Source of the DNA: Rhinopithecus roxellana
Lineage: Eukaryota > Chordata > Mammalia > Primates > Cercopithecidae
Length of the DNA stretch: 64,000 bases
Direction: 5' to 3'
Assembly: GCF_007565055.1 (NCBI RefSeq)
Contig: NC_044561.1
Span: forward strand, 31,699,483-31,763,482
The translations under genes were made by a program, and so were the position numbers. The notes below the pieces were generated by a model that had not been told where the DNA came from, made no database searches, and saw nothing but the letters and a program-made list of their open reading frames with translations. Position 1 is the stretch's first letter, and every line of letters begins with the position of its first letter. Positions 39,969 through 48,999 of this stretch are shown here, in pieces.

Positions 39969-41103
39969 TTTCTTTCTTTCTTTCTTTCTTTCTCTTTCTT
40001 TTCTTTCTTTCTCTCTTTCTTTCTTTTCTTTCTTTTCTTTCTTCTCTTCTTCTCTCTCTCTTCTCCTCTCTTTCTTTCTCTTCCTTCCTTCCTTCTTTTT
40101 CTTCTTTCTTTCTTTTTCTCTTTTCTCTTCATTTTTCCTTCTGTCCATCTTTCTTTCCTTGTCTCTTTCTTTCCTTCCTTCCTTCCTTCCTTCTCACTCT
40201 TTCTCTCTTTCTTTCTCTTTCTCTTTTCTCTTCTCTTATTTTTTCCTCCCTTTTTTTTTCTTTCTCTCTCTCTCTTCCTCTCTTCTCTTTCTCCTCCTTT
40301 CTCTTTCCTTCTTTTCTCCGCTCTCTTTCTTTCTCTTTCTTTCTTTCCTTCCTTTTCTTTTCTTTTCTTTTCTTTTCTTTTCTTTCTTTCTCTCTCTCTC
40401 CTCTTCTCTTCTTTTTTTCTTCCTTCCGTCCATCCTTCCTTCTTTCTCTCTTTTCTTTTCCTTACCTTTCCTTTTTTTTTCTTTCTTCTCCGTTTTCTTA
40501 GTTCAGTCTTCTTAGTTTTATTTATTTATAAGGAAGGTTTTCTTTTCTCAATATGCCTGAAAGAAATAAGCTACTCCTTTCACTCTCACTGCGCAATGTC
40601 ACTATTCAGTTTGTCCCACACCTTCATTGGCTCTTGTCATCCAAAGAGAAAGACATAGGGCAGAGATTGGAGCCAAGCAACTAAAAAACTGATTACTTGC
40701 TATGATAACAAGGACAATTAATGTTTCTGCTGAGCCTAAAGTAGGCTGTGACTGCAAAGCAAGCCATTCATTCTGATTAGAATCACCAGCAACACTTTGA
40801 AAATACAAAGTGCTCCTATTTAGCTGAAGACCAAGTTCAATTTAATAGACATTTATTTGATACACATTGTTTTGTTTATCAAATAAATTGATGAATACAA
40901 TTTATAAATCATCTGTGTTTAACTTATTAAATTGCTTATTGATCATGCACACTACCAAATGGCTTAATGGATTTTACCTTTTGATTTTTATTTTAGAAGA
41001 AATTTTGAAAACAATGAAGACAAAAGGTCTGCAAGGAACCACCGCACTTTCCAGACAAGCAGGCCAAGAAACTCTTTCAGTCCTCAAGTTCACCAAGTCC
41101 TAG
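23443..41103 (+). CDS. N6AMT1: N6AMT1, spliced gene with six coding exons (complete, intact frame)
   Basis: Class I SAM-dependent methyltransferase of the HemK/PrmC family. Known role: with the activator TRMT112 it methylates the glutamine of the GGQ motif of release factor eRF1, monomethylates histone H4 Lys12 (as KMT9), and is linked to methylation of trivalent arsenic; the DNA 6mA role is disputed. Coding exons read from the sequence: 23443-23576, 25712-25798, 26846-26936, 29220-29303, 38995-39136, 40997-41103. All internal introns are GT-AG and phases match (2,2,0,0,1), giving 214 codons plus stop, equal to the human length. Landmarks in order: N-terminal YEPAEDTFLLLDAL helix, SAM motif I EVGAGSG, acidic post-I residue in CTDINPEA, the NPPY catalytic motif, and C-terminal SVLKFTKS. 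No premature stop or frameshift is seen, so it should be functional. Introns 4 and 5 are heavily loaded with repeats. Confidence 0.96.
24075..24200. mobile_element. hAT MITE remnant (MER5-like), N6AMT1 intron 1
   Basis: 'cacatgtggctacagagcac' and 'ttgaaatgtggctagtgct' match the terminal part of MER5/Charlie elements. Confidence 0.6.
24885..25040 (+). mobile_element. Alu monomer or fragment, intron 1
   Basis: One Alu arm, from 'ggcctggcaccgtgg' to 'gtgacagagcaag' plus a short A-rich end. Confidence 0.8.
25712..25798 (+). CDS. N6AMT1: N6AMT1 coding exon 2 (SAM motif I)
   Basis: Acceptor is a T-run followed by ag at 25710-25711; donor is at|gtaagt. The exon encodes VEICLEVGAGSGVVSAFL and continues to ALYM. 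It carries the glycine-rich SAM-binding loop E-V-G-A-G-S-G; human has G-S-G-S-G at this place from memory, so S to A is a conservative change. Confidence 0.95.
26180..26486 (-). mobile_element. Alu, reverse orientation, intron 2
   Basis: T-run followed by the Alu complement, ending 'cacgcctggcc'. 'catttcctgtgtttt' occurs on both sides as its target-site duplication. Confidence 0.92.
26520..26760 (-). mobile_element. L1 3' end fragment, reverse orientation, intron 2
   Basis: 'ggtggctgcatagtactcc' and the following text are the complement of the end of L1 ORF2/3'UTR. Confidence 0.65.
26846..26936 (+). CDS. N6AMT1: N6AMT1 coding exon 3
   Basis: Acceptor tttatag at 26845, donor ttg|gtaagt. It encodes CTDINPEAAACTLETARCNK to TDL. 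The Asp of TDINPEA sits at the end of beta-strand 2, where the ribose of SAM is bound in this fold. Confidence 0.95.
27187..27512 (+). mobile_element. Alu (AluJ-like), intron 3
   Basis: Diverged dimeric Alu with a long interrupted A-tail to about 27512. Confidence 0.88.
28405..28717 (-). mobile_element. Alu, reverse orientation, intron 3, after a T/CT-rich tract
   Basis: Alu complement that follows a 70-bp TTTTC-rich tract (28346-28422). A 9-bp direct repeat 'catgttggc/catgggttggcc' interrupts the left arm. Confidence 0.88.
29220..29303 (+). CDS. N6AMT1: N6AMT1 coding exon 4 (NPPY catalytic motif)
   Basis: Acceptor tacatttag at 29219, donor gag|gtaaaa. It encodes VKGLLPRLKEKVDLLVFNPP followed by YVVTPPEE. 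NPPY (about 29271-29282) is the signature of glutamine and adenine N-methyltransferases and positions the target amide or amine. Both exon ends fall between codons. Confidence 0.95.
29637..29930 (+). mobile_element. Alu, intron 4
   Basis: Complete Alu with an A-tail. Flanks are 'tttaacc' and 'tttaacc'. Confidence 0.9.
29931..31220. other. N6AMT1 intron 4, no gene seen
   Basis: No coding region with recognised similarity and no clear repeat. It may be an old repeat I cannot name. Confidence 0.45.
31221..31337 (-). mobile_element. Alu fragment, reverse orientation
   Basis: Only the left arm complement, 'ggtttccccatgttggccagg' region to 'cacacccggcc'. Confidence 0.85.
31385..32043 (+). pseudogene. 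RPS4XP: RPS4X processed pseudogene, 5'-truncated, in N6AMT1 intron 4
   Basis: Intronless copy of the 3' part of the small-subunit ribosomal protein eS4 mRNA. An open frame of 122 codons (31455-31823) reads [20 protein letters not shown] then PHLVTHD, followed by IDLETGKITDF and LCMVTGGANLGRIGVI, the RPS4/KOW-like C-terminal half. Family frame breaks occur after 31823, where the C-terminal SNIFV..GKGN text is continued in another frame, and the copy ends with the RPS4X 3'UTR and poly(A) at 32022-32038. The N-terminal half is missing and several conserved residues are changed (for example DARTIRYPDP to DVCTICYHDP). It is on the gene's sense strand. No function is expected. Confidence 0.9.
32520..32539 (+). 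repeat. 5' target-site duplication of the L1
   Basis: Identical to 37655-37674 over 20 bp (aaaaataatg tacaatagag). Confidence 0.95.
32527..33501 (+). pseudogene. L1 ORF1 remnant fused to 5'UTR (324-codon open frame)
   Basis: L1 ORF1 encodes an RNA-binding trimeric chaperone. The normal ATG and first ~22 codons are absent. The open frame instead begins at an ATG in the flanking target duplication (32527), reads 5'UTR sequence for about 28 codons and then enters ORF1 at NH2-ERSSSPATEQSW-equivalent sequence (here HSSLPATDQSW). The coiled coil (about residues 55-140, EERVSAIEDQMNEMK), RRM (about 150-245, WDYVKRPNLHLIGVPES) and C-terminal domain are intact. A GAA to TAA change at 33499 removes about the last 18 residues. 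Confidence 0.85.
32540..37654 (+). mobile_element. L1 (L1PA-type), spliced-type 5' end, N6AMT1 intron 4
   Basis: Starts with the authentic L1 5' end 'gggcagagcaagatggccg' but after about 70 nt passes directly into codon ~23 of ORF1 (junction at 32610/32611). ORF1, the intergenic spacer, ORF2 and the 3'UTR follow, to an A-rich tail ending at 37654. Perfect 20-bp target-site duplications flank it (32520-32539 and 37655-37674), and the cut site ctt/aaaa fits the L1 endonuclease. The junction lies in the middle of one insertion, so the RNA template already lacked the missing 0.85 kb. ORF2 has frameshifts and stops, so the copy is dead. Confidence 0.95.
33625..37205 (+). pseudogene. L1 ORF2 pseudogene (endonuclease, reverse transcriptase, Cys-rich end)
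   Basis: ORF2 encodes the L1 endonuclease and reverse transcriptase. 33625-34404 is the endonuclease domain (QETHLTCRD, GDFNTPLS, SDHSAIK). An 11-bp deletion at about 34395 shifts frame through 34409-34738, and a 7-bp deletion at about 34729 shifts it back. 34891-36714 is the RT region with the LFADDM catalytic motif at about 35703-35718. A TGG to TAG stop lies at 36712-36714, and further frameshifts precede the C-terminal Cys-containing part (36828-37205, CWRGCGEIGTLLHCWWDC). It is not translatable as one protein. Confidence 0.92.
37655..37674 (+). repeat. 3' target-site duplication of the L1
   Basis: Perfect copy of 32520-32539, immediately after the A-rich tail. Confidence 0.95.
37676..38282 (+). 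mobile_element. AluJ-like Alu split by a younger Alu (37809-38120)
   Basis: 37676-37805 is the left arm of an old Alu and 38121-38282 its right arm. The inner Alu (from 'ggccaggcgcagtgg') is low-divergence and ends in about 33 A. All are in the same orientation. The outer Alu directly follows the L1 target site. Confidence 0.85.
38605..38880 (+). mobile_element. MIR remnant, intron 5' flank (intron 4)
   Basis: Follows the MIR order: 'aataactattattaagccc', 'gcagtgttctcaaaactttaa', 'cctcatttactcctaac', 'acagataaaggaggaaagtaa', 'ttacccaaggttacacact'. Confidence 0.75.
38995..39136 (+). CDS. N6AMT1: N6AMT1 coding exon 5
   Basis: Acceptor ttgttcacag at 38994, donor g|gtaata. It encodes VGSHGIEAAWAGGRNGREVM and on through the RFFPLVPDLLSPRGLFYLVT segment to ENNP, the central strands and substrate-facing AGG..GREV loop of the fold. 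It is separated from exon 4 by 9.7 kb that contains an RPS4X pseudogene and an L1. Confidence 0.95.
39648..40500 (+). repeat. Polypyrimidine (TTTC/TTCC/CT)n tract, about 850 bp, N6AMT1 intron 5
   Basis: Nearly pure C/T on the + strand (transcribed sense strand), with pure TTTC runs at 39921-40000 and TTTTC runs at 40355-40385, mixed with TTCC and CT blocks. Rare purines (for example 'ccatccatc' near 39753, 'actc' at 40195) interrupt it. The long open frames on both strands here are low-complexity artefacts. Confidence 0.97.
40997..41103 (+). CDS. N6AMT1: N6AMT1 coding exon 6 and stop
   Basis: Acceptor tttattttag at 40996. It encodes the last 34 residues, from EILKTMKTKGLQGTTALSRQ to VLKFTKS, with TAG at 41101-41103. 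This is the family C-terminus without extension or truncation. Confidence 0.95.
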
Positions 41104-41384
41104 CATACAATGTGTGCCCAGAGCTACTGGAAACTGAATGCATTTAGCGTATCTTGAAACTGAAGTCATTCATTAGGTAACAAGGAATTTTATCAGAAAT
41201 TTGTCATTAAAAACAGGTAGGAAGGTGGAACATTCCCTTCCAGTCAGGCCTATATAATTATTTGCAAAAGTACAAGTAAATATGTATATTATATTTATAA
41301 TTTGCATTTTAAATATAAAAGTTATGTATGAAATATTTATTTCACCATTATTTGGTAAGGCAATGGAATTTATCTGGCAAATGT
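41104..41384 (+). other. N6AMT1: Probable N6AMT1 3'UTR
   Basis: AT-rich sequence follows the stop codon. No clean AATAAA is seen; weak variants occur in the tttaaatataaaag stretch near 41310-41322. ERV-L sequence starts at about 41385, so the transcript may end just before it or run into it. Confidence 0.5.
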
Positions 41385-44300
41385 CTTTTTTTCATACCAG
41401 TCCATAAAGGCAGTTTGCTTTCAGATGGCAGGGCCAGCGACACACCTTCATTGTTGTATCTCCGGTGTATATCAGCTCTCCAACTCTATGTCATAATTCA
41501 GTTCATGGGGCTCTTGATTACCTTTCCCTTCCACAAAATATTACACTGATTCATTCTATTGATGACATTATGCTGATTTGACCTAGTGAGCAAGAAGTAG
41601 AAACTACACTAGACTTAGTGGAAAGACATTTGCATCAGAGGGTAGGAAATAAATATGACTGCCTTTCAAGGACCTTCTACCTTAGTGAAATTGGTAGGGA
41701 TACAGTGACATGGGGCATATTGGGATATTTCTTCTAAGGTGAAGGAGAAGTACTTGCATCTTGCTGCTCTTACAACCCAGAAAGAGGCACAATACTTAGT
41801 GGGCCTCTTTGGGTTTTGGAGGCAACATTTTCCAATTTCATTATGTTACGTCAGCCCATTTACAAATTGTCTCAAAAAGCTGCTAGTTTTGAGTAGGGCC
41901 CAGAACAAGAAAAGTCTCTGTAACAGGTCCAGGCTCCTGTTAAAGCTGCTCTGCCACTTGGGTCTTATGATCCAGCAGATCCAGTGGTGTTTAAGTGGCA
42001 GTGGCAGATAGGGATGCTGTTTGAAGCTTCTGGCAGGTCCCTGCAGGTGAATCTTGGTTTAGGATTTTAGAGCAAAGTCCTGCCATTACCAACAAATAGC
42101 TAGTCTCTTTTTGAGAAACAGCTCTTGGCCTGCTACTGGGCCTTAGTAGAGACTGATACTTCTTGAGCCACCAAGTTGCCATTCAACCTGAGCTGCCCGT
42201 CATGAACTGGATGTTATCTGAGCCACCAACGCACAAAGTTGGATATGCCCAGCGACACTCCGTCATCAGATGGAAATGGTATACACGTGATTGGGCCTGA
42301 GCAGGCCCTGAAGGCACAAGGAAGTTACGTGAAGAAGTAGGCCAAATTTCCATAGTCCCCACTTCTGCTACATGCCTTCTCTCTTCCAGCCTGCATCTGT
42401 GGCTTCATGGGGACTTCCCTATGACCAGCTGACAGAGAAAGAGAAGACTTAGGCCTGGTTTACAGAGGCTTGTATATGATATGCAGGTACCACCCAAAAG
42501 TGGACAGCTGCAGCACTCAGCTCACCTCTGGGCTACCTTGAAGGACAGTGGTGAAAGGAAATCCTCCCAGTGGAAAGAACTTTGAGCAGTCCCCCTTGTT
42601 GACTTTGCTTAGAAGGAAAAATGGCCAGATATTCAATTATATGCCAATTCGTAGGCTGTGGCCAGTGATTTGGCAGGATGGTCAGGGAGTTCAACATAAC
42701 TGGAAAATTGGTGACAAAGAAATTTGGAGATGAAGTATATGGATAGACACTGAATGGGCAAAAAGGGCAAAGATATTTGTGCCCCATGTGAATGCTCACC
42801 AAAGGGTTAGCAAAGAAGGATTTTAATAAAGTAGACAAGATAACCTGTTCTATGGATACTAGTAGGCCTCTTTCTCCAGCCACCCCTGTCATCACCCAAT
42901 TGTTTCATGAACAAAGTAGCCATGGTAACAAGAATAGAGGTTATGCATGGGCTCAGCAATGTGGACTTCTACTCACCAAGGGTGACCTGGCCAAGGCTAT
43001 CTCTGAGTGCCCAGTCTGCCAGCAGCAGAGACCAACACTGAGCCCCTGATATGACACCATTTCCCAGAGTCAGCAGTCAGCTGCCTAGTGGCAGGTTAAT
43101 TACATTGATCCACCTCCATCATTGAAGGGATAGTGTTTTGTCCTTACTGAAACACTAGATCTTACTCTGGATGCAGATTCGCTTTCCCTTCATGCAGTGC
43201 TTCTACTAAAACTACCATCCGTGGACTTACAGAATCTCTCATCTATGACCATGGTATTCCACACAGCATTACAAGGAACTCAGTTCACAGCAAAAGTGTG
43301 GCAGTGGGCCCATACTCATGGAATTTTCTTACAATGTTCCCTACTATCCTGAATCAACTGGTTACATAGAGCAGTGGAATGGTATTTTGAAGACAGTAAT
43401 AGCACCAGCTATGCAGCAGTGCCTTGTAGGGCTGGGACAAGGTTCTGTGGAAGGCTGTCTACTCTCTCAGCATCCAGTATATGGTGCATTTCTCTTATGA
43501 CTGGGATTCACAGGTCCAGGAATCAAGGGGTCAAAATAGGAAGGACACTGTTCGCTATTAGCCCTAGTGATCCACTAGCAAAATTTTTGCTTCCTATTGC
43601 CATGACTTATGCTCTGCTGGTGTAGAGGTCTTACATAGGGTGGCATGTTTTCCATTGAGAGGTACAATCATGATTTAATTGAACTGGAAGTTTAAGACTG
43701 CTCCTCAGCCACTTCGGGCTTCTCATGCCTCTAACTCAATAGACAAATAAGTTACAGTGCTGGCTGGGTGATTGTTCCCGACTACCAAGTAGAAACTGGA
43801 CTACCCCCAAATGGTGGTAAGGAAAAGTATGTTGGGAATACGTGAGATTCCTTAGGGCTTCTCTTAGTGTTACCATGCCCTGTGATTAAGGTCAGTAGAA
43901 AACTACAACTTAATTCAGACAGGACCACTAATGACCCAGACCTTTCAGGAATAAAGGTTTGGGTCACCACCAGGTAAGTACCATGACCAGATGAAGTGCT
44001 TGCTGAAGGCAAAGGGAATACAGAATAAGTGGTGGAATACTGGCTTTGATCATATGACCAGTTACAGAAACATAGACTGTTATTGTCATAAGTATGTTCT
44101 CCATATTTTGCTATGACTCCATTTTGTGTGTGTGTAGCTTGCTTTCTTCTCATTTCCTTATTCTGTAACATAAGATGCATTGATTTTATTATAGTGATTT
44201 ATTATAGATTTATTATAGATGCATTGTTTAAATATAGTGTTTAAATATTGTTAATTTTTTAAACTGGCTCCAATGTTCAACCTTGATTAATTTTACGTCA

Positions 44301-44508
44301 TGGTATTTAAGTTATGGGATATCAAGGAGAGAGTAAACATCACATGAAGACTTTACCTCCTCTTCGGGGAAATGGGTTAGTGTGTTTCTGGTAGAATGCT
44401 CAATTGTTAATCGTGTTAGATGGAATTATGACCTTGCTGTTGTCTTTATGTGGCAGTTAAGTATGGTTTAAGGAGATGCGTATGGTGCCAAGTTGACAAG
44501 GGTAAACT
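41385..44508 (+). mobile_element. ERV-L (class III) pol remnant, sense to N6AMT1
   Basis: Degenerate retroviral pol of the ERV-L group, starting inside the reverse transcriptase. The RT catalytic motif at about 41555-41566 reads S-I-D-D instead of Y-x-D-D. RNase H end (near 42780-42800), the integrase zinc-finger half (CPVCQQQRP, about 43009-43035) and the integrase core (around 43320-43400) follow, then a dUTPase-like segment near 43790-43900, an order typical of ERV-L. It is broken by many stops and frameshifts; gag, protease and the 5' LTR are absent. Its 3' LTR follows at 44509. Confidence 0.85.
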
Positions 44509-44945
44509 TGCGATGGTTAATTTTATATGTCAACTTGAATAGGCCACAGGGTCCCAGATATCTGTTTAAACATTATTCTGGAGTGTCTTGAGTGTGTTTA
44601 CAGAGGAGATTCACATTTGAATTGGGGGATTCAGTAAAGGAGATGGCCATCCCCAAGGTGGGTGGACATCATCCAATTTGTTGAGGGTGTAAATAAAAGG
44701 CTGAGGAAGGAAGAATTCACCCCCCCCTTTTTTTTCCTGCCTCATTGTTTGAGCTGTGACATCTCATCTTCTCGTGTCCTCAGATGGATTTACATCACTG
44801 ACTCCCCTGTTTCTCACGCCTTTGGACTCAGACTGAATTATACCACAGGCCTTCCTGAGTCTCCAGCTTATAGATGACAGATCATGGGACCTCTTAGCCT
44901 CCATAATCATGTAAGCCATTTTCTTGTAGTATTGGTAAAACATAT
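44509..44945 (+). mobile_element. ERV-L 3' LTR (MLT2B-like)
   Basis: Begins tgcgatggttaattttatatg and carries 'gtgggtggacatcatccaa' and 'gcctccataatcatgtaagcc'. The end is degraded. The position directly after the pol remnant makes it the 3' LTR of that copy. Confidence 0.8.
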
Positions 44946-45395
44946 ATTAGACCAATCTATAAAACAGATAGCTATGAAAGAAAAGGGAGACGGGCACATG
45001 CCTAGGCAAATACGGAAGGGTGCCTGAAGAACCTCCGACTTGCCCAGGTCATTGTGCATGGATGGCTTGCCTGAACATGCCCACTGTGAAAAATTCCATT
45101 TCTCAACACATGTGCAGTAAGGAAAATCTATATAGCTTAGACCAAGCGCCCGTACATAGGGTGGAGCCATGCAGAGTTTGCGCCTTATGCAGGGGAGAAG
45201 CCATGCCCCTTCAGCTCATGTGTGGTGGCCTGGCATTCAATTTGTGAGGTGGAAAACCTGCATGAAAGACCCCTCCTTTTGTGGAGAGCTTTCCTTTCGC
45301 TTAATAAATTCTGCCCTCCTTGCCTTTCAGTGTATACGTGTGCCTTATTTTTTCTGGTTGTGTGATAATCCAAATTTAACTGAATTAAGGAACAG
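44946..45395 (+). mobile_element. Candidate LTR, family not identified
   Basis: Contains a poly(A) signal aataaattctgc at 45304 followed by a GT-rich U5-like end, and U3-like text before it. Exact ends are not defined. Confidence 0.45.
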
Positions 45396-45428
45396 AAAAT
45401 CCTGCCTCAGCTACATTAATAGCTGTTT

Positions 45429-45875
45429 GTACTGGATTGAGTAGCGTCCCCCCTCCACAAAATTAGTGTTCAACTGAAACCTGTGAATATGATCCTATTT
45501 GGAATTAGGAACTTTGCAGATGTAATCAAGTTAAGACAAGGTCATACTGGATTAGGGTGGATGCTAAACCCAATATCACTTGTGTCCTTGTAAGAACAGG
45601 AAAATCTGAACACAGAGACATAGGGAGGATGCCACATGAAGACAGAGGCAGAGGTTGGAGTGATGAGTTAGCAAGTAAAGGAATGCCAGGGGTTGCTAGC
45701 AACTACCAGAGGCTAGAAGAGGCAGGAAGGATTCTTCTTTCAAGCCTTCAGAGGGAGCATGGTCCAGCCCACACCTTTATTTTAGACATCTAGCCTCACG
45801 AACTGTGAGAGAATGCATTTGTTTTAAGCTACCCAGTTGGTGGCACTGTTACAGTAACTCTCAGAAATTAATATG
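45429..45875 (+). mobile_element. MaLR-like LTR
   Basis: From tgtactggattgagtag through 'tttgcagatgtaatcaagtt', 'ctggattagggtgg', 'gtccttgtaagaaca' and 'acccagttggtggcac'. Same family layout as 19205-19738. Confidence 0.6.
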
Positions 45876-45919
45876 CTGAGTGCAAAATTAAAAGCATGAT
45901 TAGGAATAGATGTGGACAC

Positions 45920-46289
45920 TGATATGGTTTGGATATTTGTCCCCACTCAAATCTCATGTTGAATTTTAATCCCTAATATTGGAAGAGGGGCCTGGTGAGA
46001 GGTGACTGGATCATGGGGGCAGACTTCCTCCTTGCTGTTCTCATGAGAGTGAGTTCTTAACGAGATCTGGTTGTTTAAAAGTGTGTAGTGCTCCCTCTTC
46101 GCTCTCTTCCTCCTGCTCCAACCATGTGGACATGCCTCCTTCCTCTTTGCCTTGCGCCATAATTTCAAGCTTCCTCAGGCCTCCCCAGCCATGTTTCCTG
46201 TACAGCCTGTAGAACTGTGAGCCAATTAAGCCTCTTCTTTACCCAGTCTCAGGTAATTCTTTATAGCAATGCGAGAAAAGACTAATACA
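45920..46289 (+). mobile_element. MaLR solo LTR (MST/THE1 type) with perfect 5-bp duplication
   Basis: Starts tgatatggtttggatatttg and ends gactaataca. It is flanked by gacac at 45915-45919 and 46290-46294, the 5-bp duplication expected for MaLR. Contains 'cttctttacccagtctcagg' near the end. About 370 bp, complete. Confidence 0.92.
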
Positions 46290-46321
46290 GACACTAAAGA
46301 ATGATAAGAATGATAAAGGGC

Positions 46322-46628
46322 GCCAGGCGCGGTGGCTCACGCCTGTAATCCTAGCACTTTGGGAGGCTGAGGCGGGCAGATCACGAGGTCAGGAGATCGA
46401 GACCATCCTGGTGAACACGGTGAAACCCCGTCTCTACTAAAAATACAAAAAAATTAGCCAGGTGTGGTGGCGGGCACCTGTAGTCCCAGCTTCTAGGGAG
46501 GCTAAGGCAGGGGAATGGTGTGAACCCGGGAGGTGGCAGAGCTTGCAGTGAGTGGAGATTGCGCCACTGCACTCCAGCCTGGGCGACAGAGCGAAACTCC
46601 GTCTCAAAAAAAAAAAAAAAAAAAAAAA
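46322..46628 (+). mobile_element. Alu (AluY-like)
   Basis: Low-divergence Alu. Duplication 'gaatgataa(ag)gg' occurs at 46300-46320 and again at 46628-46640. Confidence 0.93.
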
Positions 46629-46647
46629 GAATGATAAAGGGTTTACA

Positions 46648-46795
46648 CTTTCTGAGACGGAGTCTTGCTCTTGTTGCCCAGGCTGGAGTGCAATGCCATG
46701 ATCTCAGCTCACTGCCATCTCTGCCTCTCAAGCTCAAGCAATTCTCTTGCCTCAACCTCCCGAGCAGATGGGATTACAGGCGCATGCCACCATAT
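46648..46795 (-). mobile_element. Alu fragment, reverse orientation
   Basis: Starts 'tgagacggagtcttgctc' and stops at 'aggcgcatgccacc'. Truncated. Confidence 0.85.
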
Positions 46796-47126
46796 CAAGG
46801 AGACCAAAAAGGCAAAGAGATTTGAAAAATAGCAGTGAGTTTGATATCACAGACTAATATAGAACTCTGAAACTAACAATCAGGGAATGCATATTCTTTC
46901 TCAAGCAATCATGGGATGTTTACCAACATATTTACATATTAGACCAAAAGTAAGTCCCTATAAAATTCAAAGAATCAATATGATATAGCTAATCTTCTGT
47001 CACTATAAAGTGTTTAGGTTATAAATTGATAACAAAAATAAAATTTAAAAGTCCCCATACATTTACAAAATTTAAAACATGCTTCTAAACAATTCATATG
47101 ACAAGGAAGAAATAATGACATTTTAG

Positions 47127-47423
47127 GTTGGGCATGATGGCTCATGCCTGTAATCCCACCACTTTTGGAGGCCGAGGCGGGCAGATCACCTGATGTCGGG
47201 AGTTTGGGACCAGCCTGGCCAACATGATGAAACCCCATCTCTACTAAAAATAAAAAAATTAGCTAGGCATGGTGGCATGCGCCTGTAATCCTATCTACTT
47301 GGGAGGTTGAGGCAGGAGAATAGCTTGAGCTTGAGAGGCAGAGATGGCAGTGAGCTGAGATCATGGCATTGCACTCCAGCCTGGGCAACAAGAGCAAGAC
47401 TCCACTTCAAAAAAAAAAAAAAG
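47127..47423 (+). mobile_element. Alu
   Basis: Complete Alu; duplication 'aatgacatttt' on both sides (47114 and about 47427). The surrounding 46840-47460 resembles old L1. Confidence 0.9.
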
Positions 47424-47525
47424 GAAATGACATTTTGAAAAATTACTGAACAGAGAGTGAACCTAATATAAACTGTGAACTTTAGTTAGTAATAATATAT
47501 CAATATCGGTTCCTCAGTTGTAACA

Positions 47526-47565
47526 GATGCACCACACTAATGCAGGATGCACCACACTAATGCAA
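47526..47565. repeat. 20-bp tandem duplication
   Basis: gatgcaccacactaatgcag followed by the same unit with one change (last base a), then a partial third unit (gatgca). Confidence 0.9.
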
Positions 47566-47569
47566 GATG

Positions 47570-48349
47570 CAAATAATTAGGGGGAACTGTGCTTGTGTTT
47601 GTGCAGTCAGGGAGAGGTTTGTGCAAACTCTACTTTTTTTTGTTTTTTTAACCTTTGTCTACAACAAAACTCTGTGTACCTCCTTATCAGTTTTCCTGTA
47701 AAGCTAAAGCTGTTCTAAAAAACATTTAAAAGGTCTTTTAGTGTAAGAGAAAACCAAAACAAAGCAAACAAACAAAAAGACAACATAATGATAAACAGAA
47801 AATTCAGGTTAGCGCTAACCAGTGGGATGAGAGGAGGTGAGGATGACTGGGAGAAAGGCTAGAAGAGAACCAGGCACCCAGATAAACACCATAAAGGGAC
47901 TGGCAGTGTTCCAGTTCTGAAGCTGGATAGAGGGTTTCTTGGGTATACATTTTATTCTTTTAAATTCATGTGAACTGGGCCATGATCTTACAGTCTGTTA
48001 TTGTCATGTGCAGAGGTTCAACTGGTGTACCAAGTTCTTTATTAGTGATACACTAAAAATTTATTGCTTATGCATTTTATAATCTAATGTGCTTTGTCCA
48101 GGGCATAGAAAGTGTTCTATTCCATTTAGTCATTCAGAGACTCAGGATCCCTCTGTTTTGTGCCCACCATCACATTCAGCCTGTAACCTCTGTCAGCATA
48201 GATATGGAAAAAAGAGGAAGATCGTGCATGAGAGATTTTTGAGCCAGTCCTGGAAGTAGCATAAGTAACTTCGAATTCCAGTGGCCAGGACTCATTCAGA
48301 TGATTCCAGTATAGTTGAACTGTATGCCCAAGAAGAAGTGATTCTTGTA
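47570..48349. other. No gene seen
   Basis: No recognised gene or repeat. Confidence 0.45.
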
Positions 48350-48698
48350 ATTCTTCCCCCTAAATAGTTGTGTTAGACAAAACCTTGATAACAAAACCAG
48401 ATAAGGGTTATATAAGAAAGGAAACTGACAGGCCAATCACATTCACATAGAGGAAAAGAAGAATAAAACTTCAACAAGCTAAATCTAGCAGTATATATAA
48501 AACAGATGATACACTATGACCAAGTTGAGTTTATCCCAGGAATGTAACCATGGTTTAATAGAAAAATCTATAAATTCCATTTATCATTCTAATAGGTTAA
48601 AGGGAAGAAAAATAGCACATTATCACCTCAACAGATGTGGACACACGTTTGTTGAAATTCAATACACTTGGCAAACTAGGAAGAGAAGGAACTTTCTT

Positions 48699-48999
48699 TT
48701 TTTTTTTTTTTTTTTTTTTGAGGCGGAGTCTTGCTCTGTCGCCCGGACTGGAGTGCAGTGGCCAGATCTCAGCTCACTTCAAGCTCCGCCTCCCGAGTTT
48801 ACGCCATTCTCCTGCCTCAGCCTCCCGAGTAGCTGGGACTACAGGCGCCCGCCACCTCGCCCGGCTAGTTTTTGTATTTTTAGTAGAGACGGGGTTTCAC
48901 CGTGTTAGCCAGGATGGTCTCGATCTCCTGACCTCGTGATCCGCCCGTCTCGGCCTCCCAAAGTGCTGGGATTACAGGCTTGAGCCACCGCGCCCGGCC
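48699..48999 (-). mobile_element. AluYR-type Alu, reverse orientation
   Basis: Complement of the OWM marker (gtggccagatctc). Perfect 16-bp duplications gagaaggaactttctt at 48683-48698 and 49000-49015. Confidence 0.93.

Noticed and set aside
39635..40658. Long open frames (up to 336 codons) on both strands
   Set aside because: They translate the polypyrimidine tract into Ser/Phe/Leu or Lys/Arg/Glu repeats in every frame; no start context, no exon signals.
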